Source of the DNA: an uncultured Paracoccaceae bacterium
GTDB taxonomy: Bacteria > Pseudomonadota > Alphaproteobacteria > Rhodobacterales > Rhodobacteraceae
NCBI GenBank assembly: GCA_947502145.1
Contig: CANMYO010000001.1
Location: 1,667,501-1,731,500 of the forward strand
Direction of reading: 5' to 3'
DNA length: 64,000 bases
The notes under the pieces were generated by a model that did not search any database, was not told where the DNA came from, and saw nothing but the letters and a program-made list of their open reading frames with translations. How positions within the stretch are numbered: position 1 is the first letter of the stretch; each line of letters begins with the position of its first letter. Positions 52,521-60,334 of this stretch are shown in pieces. Made by a program: the position numbers and the translations under genes.

Positions 52521-52835
52521 ATGACCTATATCCTTTTCGACATTCTGCCGATCAAAGACGGAAAAACCGTCGATGACGCGCTGGCGTACTTTGACAAGGT
52601 GCGACCAGCCATGGAACGCAACGGCCTGCGCCGTGTCGATGCCCCGTTTGAGGCGCACAAAATTCTGCGCGGGACCCAGCAAGCAAACCTCGTGAACCTC
52701 TTCGAAACGGACGATCCCGAGGCCTCGATGAAGGGCATGGGAGGAGATCCGGACTATCAGGCGCACGTCGACCTGCGGGACACCATTTTCGACCTCGAAA
52801 ATGCGTCGATCATCCTGTCAACTCGACGCGACTAG
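52521..52835 (+). CDS. Small dimeric alpha-beta-barrel protein (DUF1330/EthD-like)
   Basis: A 104-residue protein, chosen start ATG 52521 (MTYILFDILPIKDGKTVDDAL). It has a beta-alpha-beta pattern with GGDPDYQAHVDLRDTIFDLENA. Proteins of this size and fold bind or isomerise small molecules. It lies upstream of the dehalogenase-like gene on the same strand. Confidence 0.62.
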   Translation: MTYILFDILPIKDGKTVDDALAYFDKVRPAMERNGLRRVDAPFEAHKILRGTQQANLVNLFETDDPEASMKGMGGDPDYQAHVDLRDTIFDLENASIILSTRRD

Positions 52836-52911
52836 TCCCGTACAGCCGCAATGCCGGGGGGCAGCGATACGTCGCTCCCCCGCAGACATCAAACACCAAG
52901 GAGCCTAAGAC

Positions 52912-53892
52912 ATGAGACACTCTAGAACCATTCTCACACTTGCTGCTTCTGCTGCCCTTGCCGTGGCTGCAGGATTTGCAGAGGCCGATGACAGAAAGTT
53001 GCCTCAACCAAAAATCTCAGAAGAACTCACGCTCGAGCTAAAAAGCGTTGAAGTCCTTTCGACGACGATGACCTACCTGGAAGACGGCGCCGGTGACACC
53101 GTCTTGTTTATTCATGGCAACCCGACGTCCAGCTATCTCTGGCGCAACGTCATACCTCACGTCTCCGACACGCATCGCGCGATTGCCGTCGATCTGATTG
53201 GCATGGGCGCGTCGGGCAAGCCTGACAACGACTACACCTTCGCCGATCATGCATCCTATCTCGACGCCTTCGTCGAAGAGTTGGGTTTGACCGATCTCAC
53301 ACTTGTCGGACATGACTGGGGCGCGGCACTGGCGTGGGACTTTGCGCGCCGGCATCCGGGCAAGGTAGAACGTCTGACCTTCATGGAAGGGGTTTTGCCG
53401 CCCGCCATGCCCCAGCCAAGTTATGAGGCCATGGGTGACGAGATGGGTGGAATGTTCCGCGCACTTCAGGACCCGGAGCAAGGATATGAAATGGTGATGG
53501 AAGGAAACTTCTTTGTCGAAGGTATCCTGCCGATGATGATCGACCGTTCGCTGGGCAAAGCTGCGATGGCGGCATATGGCGCACCTTACCAGACCGTCGC
53601 AAGTCGCTTGCCGACATGGATGTGGCCACGAGAAGTGCCGATCGGAGGTTCCCCTGAAGGCAACGTCCAATTGATGGACGACATCCGTCAGTTCATGGGC
53701 GAGACCGATATGCCGGTGCTGCTGACTTACGCCGATCCCGGCGTTCTTGTCCCGCCGCAGGCCGTTCCGTTCTATAGCGGCCTGATAGAAAATCTCGAAG
53801 CTGCTTACATTGGACGGGGGCTTCACTTCATCCAAGAGGATCAACCAGACGCGATTGGACGCGCTATTTCGGATTGGCTCCGCAGAAACTAA
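52912..53892 (+). CDS. Exported haloalkane dehalogenase-like alpha/beta-hydrolase
   Basis: A 326-residue protein with a Sec signal peptide (residues 1-25, ending FAEA). The body matches haloalkane dehalogenase subfamily II: FIHGNPTSSYLWRN (halide-stabilising Asn70), VGHDWGAALAW (nucleophile Asp135, halide-stabilising Trp136), LTFMEGVLPP (Glu159) and GLHFIQEDQPDAIG (His305). All catalytic positions are present. Most characterised members are cytosolic, so export is unusual. It follows the small barrel gene and may be LysR-controlled. Confidence 0.88.
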   Translation: MRHSRTILTLAASAALAVAAGFAEADDRKLPQPKISEELTLELKSVEVLSTTMTYLEDGAGDTVLFIHGNPTSSYLWRNVIPHVSDTHRAIAVDLIGMGASGKPDNDYTFADHASYLDAFVEELGLTDLTLVGHDWGAALAWDFARRHPGKVERLTFMEGVLPPAMPQPSYEAMGDEMGGMFRALQDPEQGYEMVMEGNFFVEGILPMMIDRSLGKAAMAAYGAPYQTVASRLPTWMWPREVPIGGSPEGNVQLMDDIRQFMGETDMPVLLTYADPGVLVPPQAVPFYSGLIENLEAAYIGRGLHFIQEDQPDAIGRAISDWLRRN

Positions 53893-54110
53893 AGCTTTCG
53901 GCCGAGCGTATGCGTTTTCCGCTCGGCCGACTTGTCTGGCACCTGAAAGCAGGCTGCCCCGGTTGGGCTTTTGTCATGTCGGGCAACGTCCACTTTGGAC
54001 CGTCCTCGGCCTGCAGATTTCAACACATCCGTAAGTTGATGCAACCGACCAAACAACGGCTGTGAGCCCGAAGTCGACCTTCCGTGACGCCTAGGTTTCG
54101 CGAGCCATAC

Positions 54111-54707
54111 TCACTTACTGCCAAATTGCCGCGTCATCCAGGCCGCGGTCTCTGCAGACTGCTCCGCACTGAGCCCAAGATAGTCTTGCCAATAAAGATG
54201 GCACATCGGGGAGGTCAGCAAGAGCATCGCTCGCAACAAATGCTCGCCCTCCTCCTCTGACAACGCGCCCAGTTCCCGGCTCAGCACAGACCTCAGAAGC
54301 GGCAGTCGCTGTTCAGCAGATGGTCGTATCGCGTCTTCTTTTGGCGCAGTTAGGTTCCAGCGCGCCACGGCCTCGTTTTTCGCATTGAAATCGTAAAGCG
54401 AGGGTAAAAAATTGATCAGTTCGGATAGATCGGCGGGAGGGGCTTCCAGCGCGGCCTTGTTGTAGAGCTCGGCCCCAAGAGCCGCGAACAACTTTTTCTT
54501 GGAGGGGAAATGGCGATAGAGCGTTGGCTCCGAAACGCCGGCTTTTGCGGCGACCGCTGCCATCGTCACCTCCATTGGGTGCCTAATTTCGATCAACTCG
54601 GCCAGAGCGGTGATGATTCGACTGCGCGTCAGGGACAACTGCTGCTCTCTCAATGACATAACCTTCTGATTTTTTTGATGTGTTTTGCTGGGCTGCTCGT
54701 TTGTCAT
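54111..54707 (-). CDS. TetR family transcriptional regulator
   Basis: A 198-residue regulator, ATG 54707 with AAGGAAA upstream. The HTH is VTMAAVAAKAGVSEPTLYRHFPSKKKLFAAL (paraphrased; residues about 48-78). It is divergent from an SRPBCC gene across a perfect palindrome at 54722. It probably represses both. Confidence 0.9.
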   Translation of the reverse strand: MTNEQPSKTHQKNQKVMSLREQQLSLTRSRIITALAELIEIRHPMEVTMAAVAAKAGVSEPTLYRHFPSKKKLFAALGAELYNKAALEAPPADLSELINFLPSLYDFNAKNEAVARWNLTAPKEDAIRPSAEQRLPLLRSVLSRELGALSEEEGEHLLRAMLLLTSPMCHLYWQDYLGLSAEQSAETAAWMTRQFGSK

Positions 54708-54721
54708 CGATTTTCCTTGAC

Positions 54722-54756
54722 GATAGTAATACTATCATGAATATAGTAACGATATC
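54722..54756. promoter_or_regulatory. TetR operator between TetR and SRPBCC genes
   Basis: GATAGTAATACTATC (54722-54736) is a perfect 15-bp palindrome with a single central base. A weaker half-site copy (TATAGTAACGATATC) follows at 54742-54756. The pair spans the divergent promoter region. Confidence 0.75.
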
Positions 54757-54773
54757 ATAATTCGGGAGAAGCG

Positions 54774-55259
54774 ATGATGGCAACAACATTGACAGAAGTC
54801 CTAAACATTAATTGCCATCCGGCTATGGCCTTCGATCTCATGGCAGACGTCAGGCACATAACCGAGTGGAACGCGGGCGCTTCGCACTGCGAAATGCTGA
54901 CCGACGAACCCATTGGCGCGGGAACCAGGTTCGTGACCGTCAACCGAGGTCAGGAGATGTCGTCAAAGATTACAACCTACGACCGTGCACAACACCTTGA
55001 GTTTGCGGTTGAAAGCAAGGCCATGGACGTCCAGGCAACATTTCTCTTTTCGGAAGCTGGATCCGGTACCCAGTTGGACATCCAGTTTGAACCGCGTCCA
55101 AAAGGTATCATGAAGGTGCTGTTTCCGCTCCTTCGACCCCTGATCCGGAGAGACTTGATCAAACAGCATATCAAATTCAAAACATACTGTGAGACGCGAG
55201 GTTCATTGCCATCCAGTGGCGTCAATGACTTCGGCCAACAGCTTTCCACGACCCATTGA
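54774..55259 (+). CDS. SRPBCC family protein
   Basis: A 161-residue START/polyketide-cyclase-like protein with the pattern HPAMAFDLMADVRHITEWNAGA and GAGTRFVTVNRGQEMSSKITTY. A late basic hydrophobic helix (VLFPLLRPLIRRDLIKQH) is typical. GGGAG precedes the start. It is the probable target of the divergent TetR regulator. Function unknown. Confidence 0.8.
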   Translation: MMATTLTEVLNINCHPAMAFDLMADVRHITEWNAGASHCEMLTDEPIGAGTRFVTVNRGQEMSSKITTYDRAQHLEFAVESKAMDVQATFLFSEAGSGTQLDIQFEPRPKGIMKVLFPLLRPLIRRDLIKQHIKFKTYCETRGSLPSSGVNDFGQQLSTTH

Positions 55260-55339
55260 TGGATTTGTGAGGTCTGTTTGGGATCGTTCCGACGCAGCGC
55301 ATTCGTACCGCCGTCAAGTACTGAGCGCATGTCCGCTCC

Positions 55340-55409
55340 GTCCGCAGACCACCCGTTGACGTCAAGAATTGGCCTGCCGCGCCGCGGCAAGTCCGGTTTG
55401 AGCCCAAAG
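55340..55409 (+). repeat. 70-bp dispersed repeat, copy 5
   Basis: Between two plus-strand genes. Both palindromes are intact. It matches copy 4 over most of its length, with the GCGGCA arm restored. Confidence 0.88.
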
Positions 55410-55498
55410 TGACTAATGCTGCATTGTGTTGGAATGCCGGCTTTGAAGTTTCTGAAATTCTCACTAATCTATGTCTGCGTGAAAGGGGGGCTTTGAAA

Positions 55499-56059
55499 AT
55501 GGGTGAGTATTCAGTTGAGGAATATGTCAGTGATATTCGCGCGATTGTCGGCGCGGAAACCGAGATCGGGGCGATCACTGATCGGATAAAACCGCTTGCG
55601 GTCAGGCTTGCTTCGGACCCAAGCTGGTTCAAAGAGAAGTACCGCTACACCGATCCAGAGCGGGGCGTAGGGCTACATCTTTTGCACGAAGAAGAGAACC
55701 ATGACCTCGCCGTCTTCGCCATTGCCTGGGCGCCAGGGCGGGGCGTCGAGGCGCACAATCATAAAACATGGGCGGTTGTATCAGGGATTGAAGGGCAAGA
55801 ACATGAAACGACTTACAAGCGTCTGGACGACGGATCCAAACCTGGATTTGCGGACCTCATAGCGACTGGCGAAGAGACCCTCCATCCAGGAACCGCTGTT
55901 TGCTGCATGCCTGAAGATATTCACAGCGTCGTTAACAACGGTGAAAAAGTTGCAGTATCCCTCCACACCTACGGGCGCCATTTGAACCACACCGGACGTT
56001 CGACTTTTGATGTGGAATCAAAGACTGAAACTCCGCTGTTTCTAAAAATCGAAGAATAG
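55499..56059 (+). CDS. Cysteine dioxygenase-like cupin
   Basis: A 186-residue cupin, start ATG 55499 with AAAGGGGG upstream. The metal motif is EAHNHKTWAVVSG (two His) and the third His is in PEDIHSVVNNG, as in cysteine and 3-mercaptopropionate dioxygenases and related predicted metal enzymes. It may oxidise a thiol to a sulfinic acid. The assignment to the broader COG5553-like group is equally possible. It is convergent with a SAM-methyltransferase, 35 bp away. Confidence 0.72.
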   Translation: MGEYSVEEYVSDIRAIVGAETEIGAITDRIKPLAVRLASDPSWFKEKYRYTDPERGVGLHLLHEEENHDLAVFAIAWAPGRGVEAHNHKTWAVVSGIEGQEHETTYKRLDDGSKPGFADLIATGEETLHPGTAVCCMPEDIHSVVNNGEKVAVSLHTYGRHLNHTGRSTFDVESKTETPLFLKIEE

Positions 56060-56094
56060 CGCCCCAACTCAGACGCAATCGAAACGGGTTTTTT

Positions 56095-56880
56095 CTAACG
56101 CAGTCCTCGTACGGCCCACGCCCGGGCCGCAAGCAAGATCATTCCATCTGGGTCAGTTGGCAACGTTTCTATCAATCGCGCCTTCAGCCGCTGGCGCGCA
56201 GCTTCATCCAATGAAGCGCAATAGCCCGGTGCAGGTGCAATGCCGGACAGGAATGGGGTCCAGTAATCATCAAAATCATCAAATGGCGTCAGGATATCGA
56301 TAGGCGCGGTCACGACATCGCTAAGGCCTGCCTTGGTAAACAGTTCTGCAAGCGCGTTCGGGCGACAAATTGGAAACCGAATGCCTTCGTCTTTCTCTCG
56401 TGCATCTGGGTCAAGCTCAATGGCGGCGTCCCAGAAGTATCGCATGAACTGAACATGCCCAGAATAATCCCACACATATGCGGCAACGGTTCCACCAACA
56501 TCAACACAGCGCATCATCTGCGCCATTGCCTGCTCTTTATCTGGGATGAAGTTCAAGACGAGGCCCGAAACCGCCACGTCGACCGCGCTGTCACCTAAGG
56601 GAAGCGCAGCGCCGGAACCTTGGAGGAATTGCGCACGATCATCGCTATTTCCGTCTTGCGCGAGTGCAAGAAAACCTTCGGATGGTTCGACACCGACAAC
56701 GGATATCGGAGCACAGTTTTGGAGTATCTGGGACGTGAGCGCGCCCGTTCCGCAGCCAAGGTCCAACCATCGCTGTCCTTCCGGAACGTCCAACCAGGAT
56801 AGGAATTTCTGGCCTACCTTCCGGCTCCACCTTCCGACGTACATCTCGTATGCGTCACCGTCGTTCCATTTGTCCTGCAC
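56095..56880 (-). CDS. SAM-dependent class I methyltransferase
   Basis: A 261-residue methyltransferase with SAM motif I WLDLGCGTGALTSQIL and a VGVEPSEGFL motif II-like segment. VDVAVSGLVLNFIPD is the motif IV region. The first residues (KWNDGDAYEMYVGRWSRKVG) are typical of the Methyltransf_11 group with unknown small-molecule substrates. It is convergent with the cupin gene. Confidence 0.88.
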   Translation of the reverse strand: MQDKWNDGDAYEMYVGRWSRKVGQKFLSWLDVPEGQRWLDLGCGTGALTSQILQNCAPISVVGVEPSEGFLALAQDGNSDDRAQFLQGSGAALPLGDSAVDVAVSGLVLNFIPDKEQAMAQMMRCVDVGGTVAAYVWDYSGHVQFMRYFWDAAIELDPDAREKDEGIRFPICRPNALAELFTKAGLSDVVTAPIDILTPFDDFDDYWTPFLSGIAPAPGYCASLDEAARQRLKARLIETLPTDPDGMILLAARAWAVRGLR

Positions 56881-57536
56881 AATATTTTCCTATCGCTGAT
56901 TGGCGTCATCATTTGATAACACGAAATCTAGGCCAAGTCTGTTCAGCCCTCTTTCAGGGAGCCTTGGGCAACCAAATCGTGTTGTTGGAAAAGGTGTTCT
57001 TTCGACCGGCAGTGCTGTGACAAATCTCAACAGACAGTACCAAGCAACTGATATCTGGAGCTAACAAGAATGCGTCAACTGGTATCAGCCGGGAAGCCGA
57101 TGGAAGAAATCGTCGGTTTCAGAACCCCTGACGGGGACAGATCTGCAACCTAACGGGTCTTGCTTCTGCACCTGACGCATTGCTTGCCGTCAAACGTTCT
57201 GTCCCCTCTTGACCGTGCATCAGAGCGTGCTTGATCGGGTAATGGCATGGCGGGCCTGTCGCCTCAACGAGCGGGAGTTCGGAAAGACGGGCGCCGCAGA
57301 CCAAATTCTTCTTCGACTTTGAATCCGATCTCAATGACGGCGTAGATTTCGGCGACCGATTCCGCGTCGAGGGAAAGGAGATCAGGCCAGTACGAGCGGT
57401 CTGTCAGTCTTTGTCTCATCCGGCATGCCCCGGGTCGGGCCAGTTACAGCGATTTGTCGGCGGAAACAGTGCCCTAACTCGGTTATGCCCGATTGTGCCA
57501 TCTTCGCCAATCGTTTAGACGTCAGGTCGCGCCGCA
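56881..57536. other. Long intergenic region before tRNA-Arg
   Basis: About 650 bp with no recognised gene except a possible 51-residue frame at 57264-57419. No full copy of the dispersed repeat. This stretch marks the change from the accessory block to the GC-rich right flank. Confidence 0.5.
57264..57419 (-). CDS. Possible small protein (51 residues)
   Basis: From ATG 57419 a frame reads MRQRLTDRSYWPDLLSLD and continues with AESVAEIYAVIEIGFKVEEEF. The amphipathic pattern looks coding, but there is no recognised domain and no strong ribosome-binding site. It may be a remnant of a larger gene. Confidence 0.28.
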   Translation of the reverse strand: MRQRLTDRSYWPDLLSLDAESVAEIYAVIEIGFKVEEEFGLRRPSFRTPAR

Positions 57537-57610
57537 GGCCCCTTAGCTCAACTGGATAGAGCAGTCGACTTCTAATCGACAGGTTGAGGGTTCGAGTCCT
57601 TCAGGGGCCG
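57537..57610 (+). tRNA. tRNA-Arg (anticodon TCT)
   Basis: The cloverleaf is complete: acceptor GGCCCCT/AGGGGCC, D-arm GCTC/GAGC, anticodon arm GTCGA-CTTCTAA-TCGAC with anticodon TCT, T-arm GAGGG-TTCGAGT-CCTTC, discriminator G. CCA is not encoded. It reads AGA codons, which are rare in GC-rich genomes. Confidence 0.97.
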
Positions 57611-57699
57611 CGCCGTGAGCCAATTGCCTCGCAATTGCATAGTGACAAAAAACGCGGCTCAAACTGCTTGGTTTCTAAGCGGTTGGGGGCGTAAGTCAG

Positions 57700-57748
57700 T
57701 GACTTTCTATTCAGCCGGCTGAGGGTCCGTGTCCTCTACGGATCGCCA
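57700..57748 (+). pseudogene. Degenerate tRNA-like fragment downstream of tRNA-Arg
   Basis: GTGACTTTCTATTCAGCC, GGCTGAGGGTCCGTGTCC and TCTACGGATCGCC resemble the anticodon arm to 3' end of a tRNA, including a GAGGG-TCCGTGT-CCTCT T-arm-like segment. The 5' acceptor and D-arm cannot be paired. It may be a decayed duplicate or integration scar. Confidence 0.4.
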
Positions 57749-57813
57749 GTTATTCAAGGCCCTTTGCAGTTTTCACCGCCGTTTGTGGAGGAAGGCGGAG
57801 CGATGTGAGGTGA

Positions 57814-58782
57814 TCACGCCGCCCATAGGTACCGGGTCAGGTGATAGAAGATCGGCGCCGCGAAGATCACGCTGTCAAGCTGATCAACAAAGCCGCCTTG
57901 CCCAGGAATGAGATGTGACCAATCCTTGACCCCGCGGTCCTTTTTGATCGCTGCGAAAACCAGATTCCCGAACATGCCGACAAGCGAGGCCGTGGCCGCC
58001 ATCAACATCGCGCCGGGCACGCCAAACGGCGTGATGCCGGACAACAGGCCGCCGATGATGGCAGCAGATACGACACCGCAGGCCATGCCCTCCCATGTCT
58101 TGGGGGACAAGCTGTGGGCGATGCGGGTCCTGCCGATACGACGGCCAAAGAAGAAATCGAGAAGGTCGCCAAGCTGCACGACAATGACCAAATAGGCGAT
58201 CAGCAGGACAGTTCTGTCGCCATAACCGGGAAGATCAAGTGACATCAGCGCCGGGACGTGGCTGACACAGAACACGGTAATCATAAGCCCCCACTGGGTT
58301 TCAGCAACGCGCGTCATGAAGCGCGTTGCATTCCCGCGCAACGCGCTGACAATGGGCAGCAGGAGAAACGCATAGACCGGAATGAAAACGGTAAAGATGC
58401 CGTGCAGACCCAGCCAGACAAAAAGATATTGCAGCGGCAAGACCACAAAGAACGCCAGCGCGAGCGAGATATGGTCGGCGCGGTTCTTGGCAGTGAGGGT
58501 CAGAAATTCACGCATCGCAGCAAAGGATGCAAAGAGGAACAGCAGGCTGACGCCAAACCGACCGGTCAATAACGCCAGCGCAATCAGCGCCACCATGCCC
58601 CACCAGCTTTCGACGCGGGTCATATAGGTTTCAAGAACCGGGTTGGGCGCGTCCTTTGGCTGGCGATGGCGTAGCACTTCGCCAAATAATGTCAGCGCAA
58701 GCAGGATGGCAAAGCCGCCAAGGCTGAGCATGATGATGCTGCCTGTTGGGCCCGCCATGGCGAGGTCAATCGTCGGAGTCAT
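57814..58782 (-). CDS. Phosphatidate cytidylyltransferase family protein
   Basis: A 322-residue, roughly eight-helix CdsA-type protein that makes CDP-diacylglycerol from phosphatidate and CTP. The C-terminal signature is IKKDRGVKDWSHLIPGQGG followed by VDQLDSVIFAAP, the family's conserved Lys, Asp and Gly pattern. LSPKTWEG precedes it. It overlaps the plsC-like gene by 4 bp, so acylation and CMP transfer are coupled. It is larger than the housekeeping CdsA and resembles the YnbB-like paralogue group. Confidence 0.88.
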   Translation of the reverse strand: MTPTIDLAMAGPTGSIIMLSLGGFAILLALTLFGEVLRHRQPKDAPNPVLETYMTRVESWWGMVALIALALLTGRFGVSLLFLFASFAAMREFLTLTAKNRADHISLALAFFVVLPLQYLFVWLGLHGIFTVFIPVYAFLLLPIVSALRGNATRFMTRVAETQWGLMITVFCVSHVPALMSLDLPGYGDRTVLLIAYLVIVVQLGDLLDFFFGRRIGRTRIAHSLSPKTWEGMACGVVSAAIIGGLLSGITPFGVPGAMLMAATASLVGMFGNLVFAAIKKDRGVKDWSHLIPGQGGFVDQLDSVIFAAPIFYHLTRYLWAA

Positions 58783-59426
58783 GGTTTAACCTCGCGTGGG
58801 CGCAGGTCGGCCAGCGCATCAGCGGCACGCTGCAGGAAATCATCCATGCTTTCATCTTCATGCACGTGGATTGGCGCACCAAATGTGACCGTGCAGATGA
58901 GGGGCAAGGGGATGATTTCGCCCTTTGGCATGATCTCGTTCAGATTGGCAACCCAGGTCGGTACGAGGTCGACGTCAGGCCGCGCCTTTCCCATGTTGTA
59001 CAACCCGGCCTTGAACGGCAGCAGCGGGTCCTCTGTCATGTTACGATTGCCTTCGGGAAAGATTATCAACGAGGCGCCGTCTTCCATCGCAGCAAGGATC
59101 TTGGCCATCGGGTCATCGTTGACCTCGCGGCGGCGGTCAATCAGCACCGCCTTGAAAACTTCGCCCCCGGCGAAAGCGCGCAATTTGTTCTTGAGCCAAT
59201 AGTCGGCTGCGGCAACGGGGCGGGTTTCGCGGCGCAGGGCGGGCGGGAGAACCGACCAGATCATCGGCATGTCACCGTTTGAGGTGTGATTGGCAAAATA
59301 AACCCGCTGCTTCTGCACCGGTTCAATGCCTTTCCAGTCGGCCCGCACGGCTGTCAGAAAACGGACCAAAAGGCGGATGACGTTGCCGGTGATGTCGGCG
59401 GCAAGGGTGCGCAACAGGTGTTTCAT
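58779..59426 (-). CDS. 1-acylglycerol-3-phosphate acyltransferase-like protein (PlsC family)
   Basis: A 215-residue acyltransferase, ATG 59426. The catalytic HX4D motif is in YFANHTSNGDMPMIW and the phosphate-binding motif is LIIFPEGNRN. It should acylate lysophosphatidate at the membrane. Its stop overlaps the cdsA-like start. An upstream extension without family similarity was excluded. Confidence 0.9.
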   Translation of the reverse strand: MKHLLRTLAADITGNVIRLLVRFLTAVRADWKGIEPVQKQRVYFANHTSNGDMPMIWSVLPPALRRETRPVAAADYWLKNKLRAFAGGEVFKAVLIDRRREVNDDPMAKILAAMEDGASLIIFPEGNRNMTEDPLLPFKAGLYNMGKARPDVDLVPTWVANLNEIMPKGEIIPLPLICTVTFGAPIHVHEDESMDDFLQRAADALADLRPREVKP

Positions 59427-59650
59427 GCTCGAATCTTTGCCGGGGTTGCAGGGCTTTGCAAGACATTCCGCCCGGAGCGCCGCGCCTGGGGCAGGGTTAT
59501 GTGTCAGGCCGCGCGGGATTTCGGCTGCGAATCCCAATTGTGGCGGCGATGCGCAGGCGGGCTTTGGCCCTTTTTTTGTGCCTGCGCGGGGGTGTGAGGG
59601 TTCATGTCCGCGCGTGCTGCACGGCGGTTAAGCCCGCCAGTGTCGGGGGC

Positions 59651-60244
59651 CTATTGTGTGGTGATATTGGTCAGGACAGCAGCGATCATTTTTTCGATCT
59701 GATCCACAGGCACGCCAGAGATGCGTTTTTCAAGGCCGAGCAGAACGATCCCATGCACAGATGAAAACAACGCGCGGGTCATCAGGTCGATCTGGTCCTG
59801 ATCCCAGTCGGGGAAAATGGCAGAGATGGGTTTGCCGATCAGTGCAAACAATGCGCCAAGTTCGCGCAGATACCACTGCGGCACGGCCATATCGGTCGAC
59901 ATCTTGAGGTCAAACAGCGCCCGCCAGGCGAGTGTGTTTTCATGGGCAAATTCAAGGTAGGCGCCCGACATGATGATCAGTTGTTCCTGCGGCGTGGCTT
60001 CTGAACCATCAAGTGCATCGGCAACGGTTGCACCCAAGCGCCGGAATGTCCGCCCGTTCACGGCCATGACCAGTTCGTTGAGGTCGTGAAAAACATTGTA
60101 AATCGCGCCGACAGAGCATCCGACCATCCCGGCCAGATCGCGGGCTTTGATCGCCCGCACGCCATGGGTAACGATGATCTGCTCTGCCGCGTTGGTCAGA
60201 TTTTCGCGCAGGTCCTCGCGCCGCTTTTCGGTTTTGCTGGCCAT
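59651..60244 (-). CDS. TetR family transcriptional regulator
   Basis: A 197-residue regulator with HTH VRAIKARDLAGMVGCSVGAIYNVFHDLNELV (paraphrased; residues about 29-59) and a TetR_C-like ligand domain (HENTLAWRALFDLKMST). It lies upstream of the plsC-cdsA pair on the same strand and may regulate lipid or membrane genes. Confidence 0.9.
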   Translation of the reverse strand: MASKTEKRREDLRENLTNAAEQIIVTHGVRAIKARDLAGMVGCSVGAIYNVFHDLNELVMAVNGRTFRRLGATVADALDGSEATPQEQLIIMSGAYLEFAHENTLAWRALFDLKMSTDMAVPQWYLRELGALFALIGKPISAIFPDWDQDQIDLMTRALFSSVHGIVLLGLEKRISGVPVDQIEKMIAAVLTNITTQ

Positions 60245-60334
60245 CCGTGTCGCCCCATGTGAACGGAGTTCAACCTAGCTGGATGCCGCGGATGTGGAAA
60301 GGGGCGTTGCCCGTCGCAACAGCAATTTCGGCAA

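Noticed and set aside
28430-55409. The 70-bp repeats as integron attC sites
   Set aside because: They lack paired RYYYAAC/GTTRRRY cores, lie between genes of mixed orientation several kb apart, and no integrase is visible.
28430-55409. The 70-bp repeats as a CRISPR array
   Set aside because: Copies are 2-12 kb apart with genes between; there are no regular spacers and no cas genes.
57537-57610. Attachment-site duplication of the tRNA-Arg 3' end bounding an island
   Set aside because: I could not find a second copy of the tRNA 3' sequence near 25-27 kb and no integrase gene is present.
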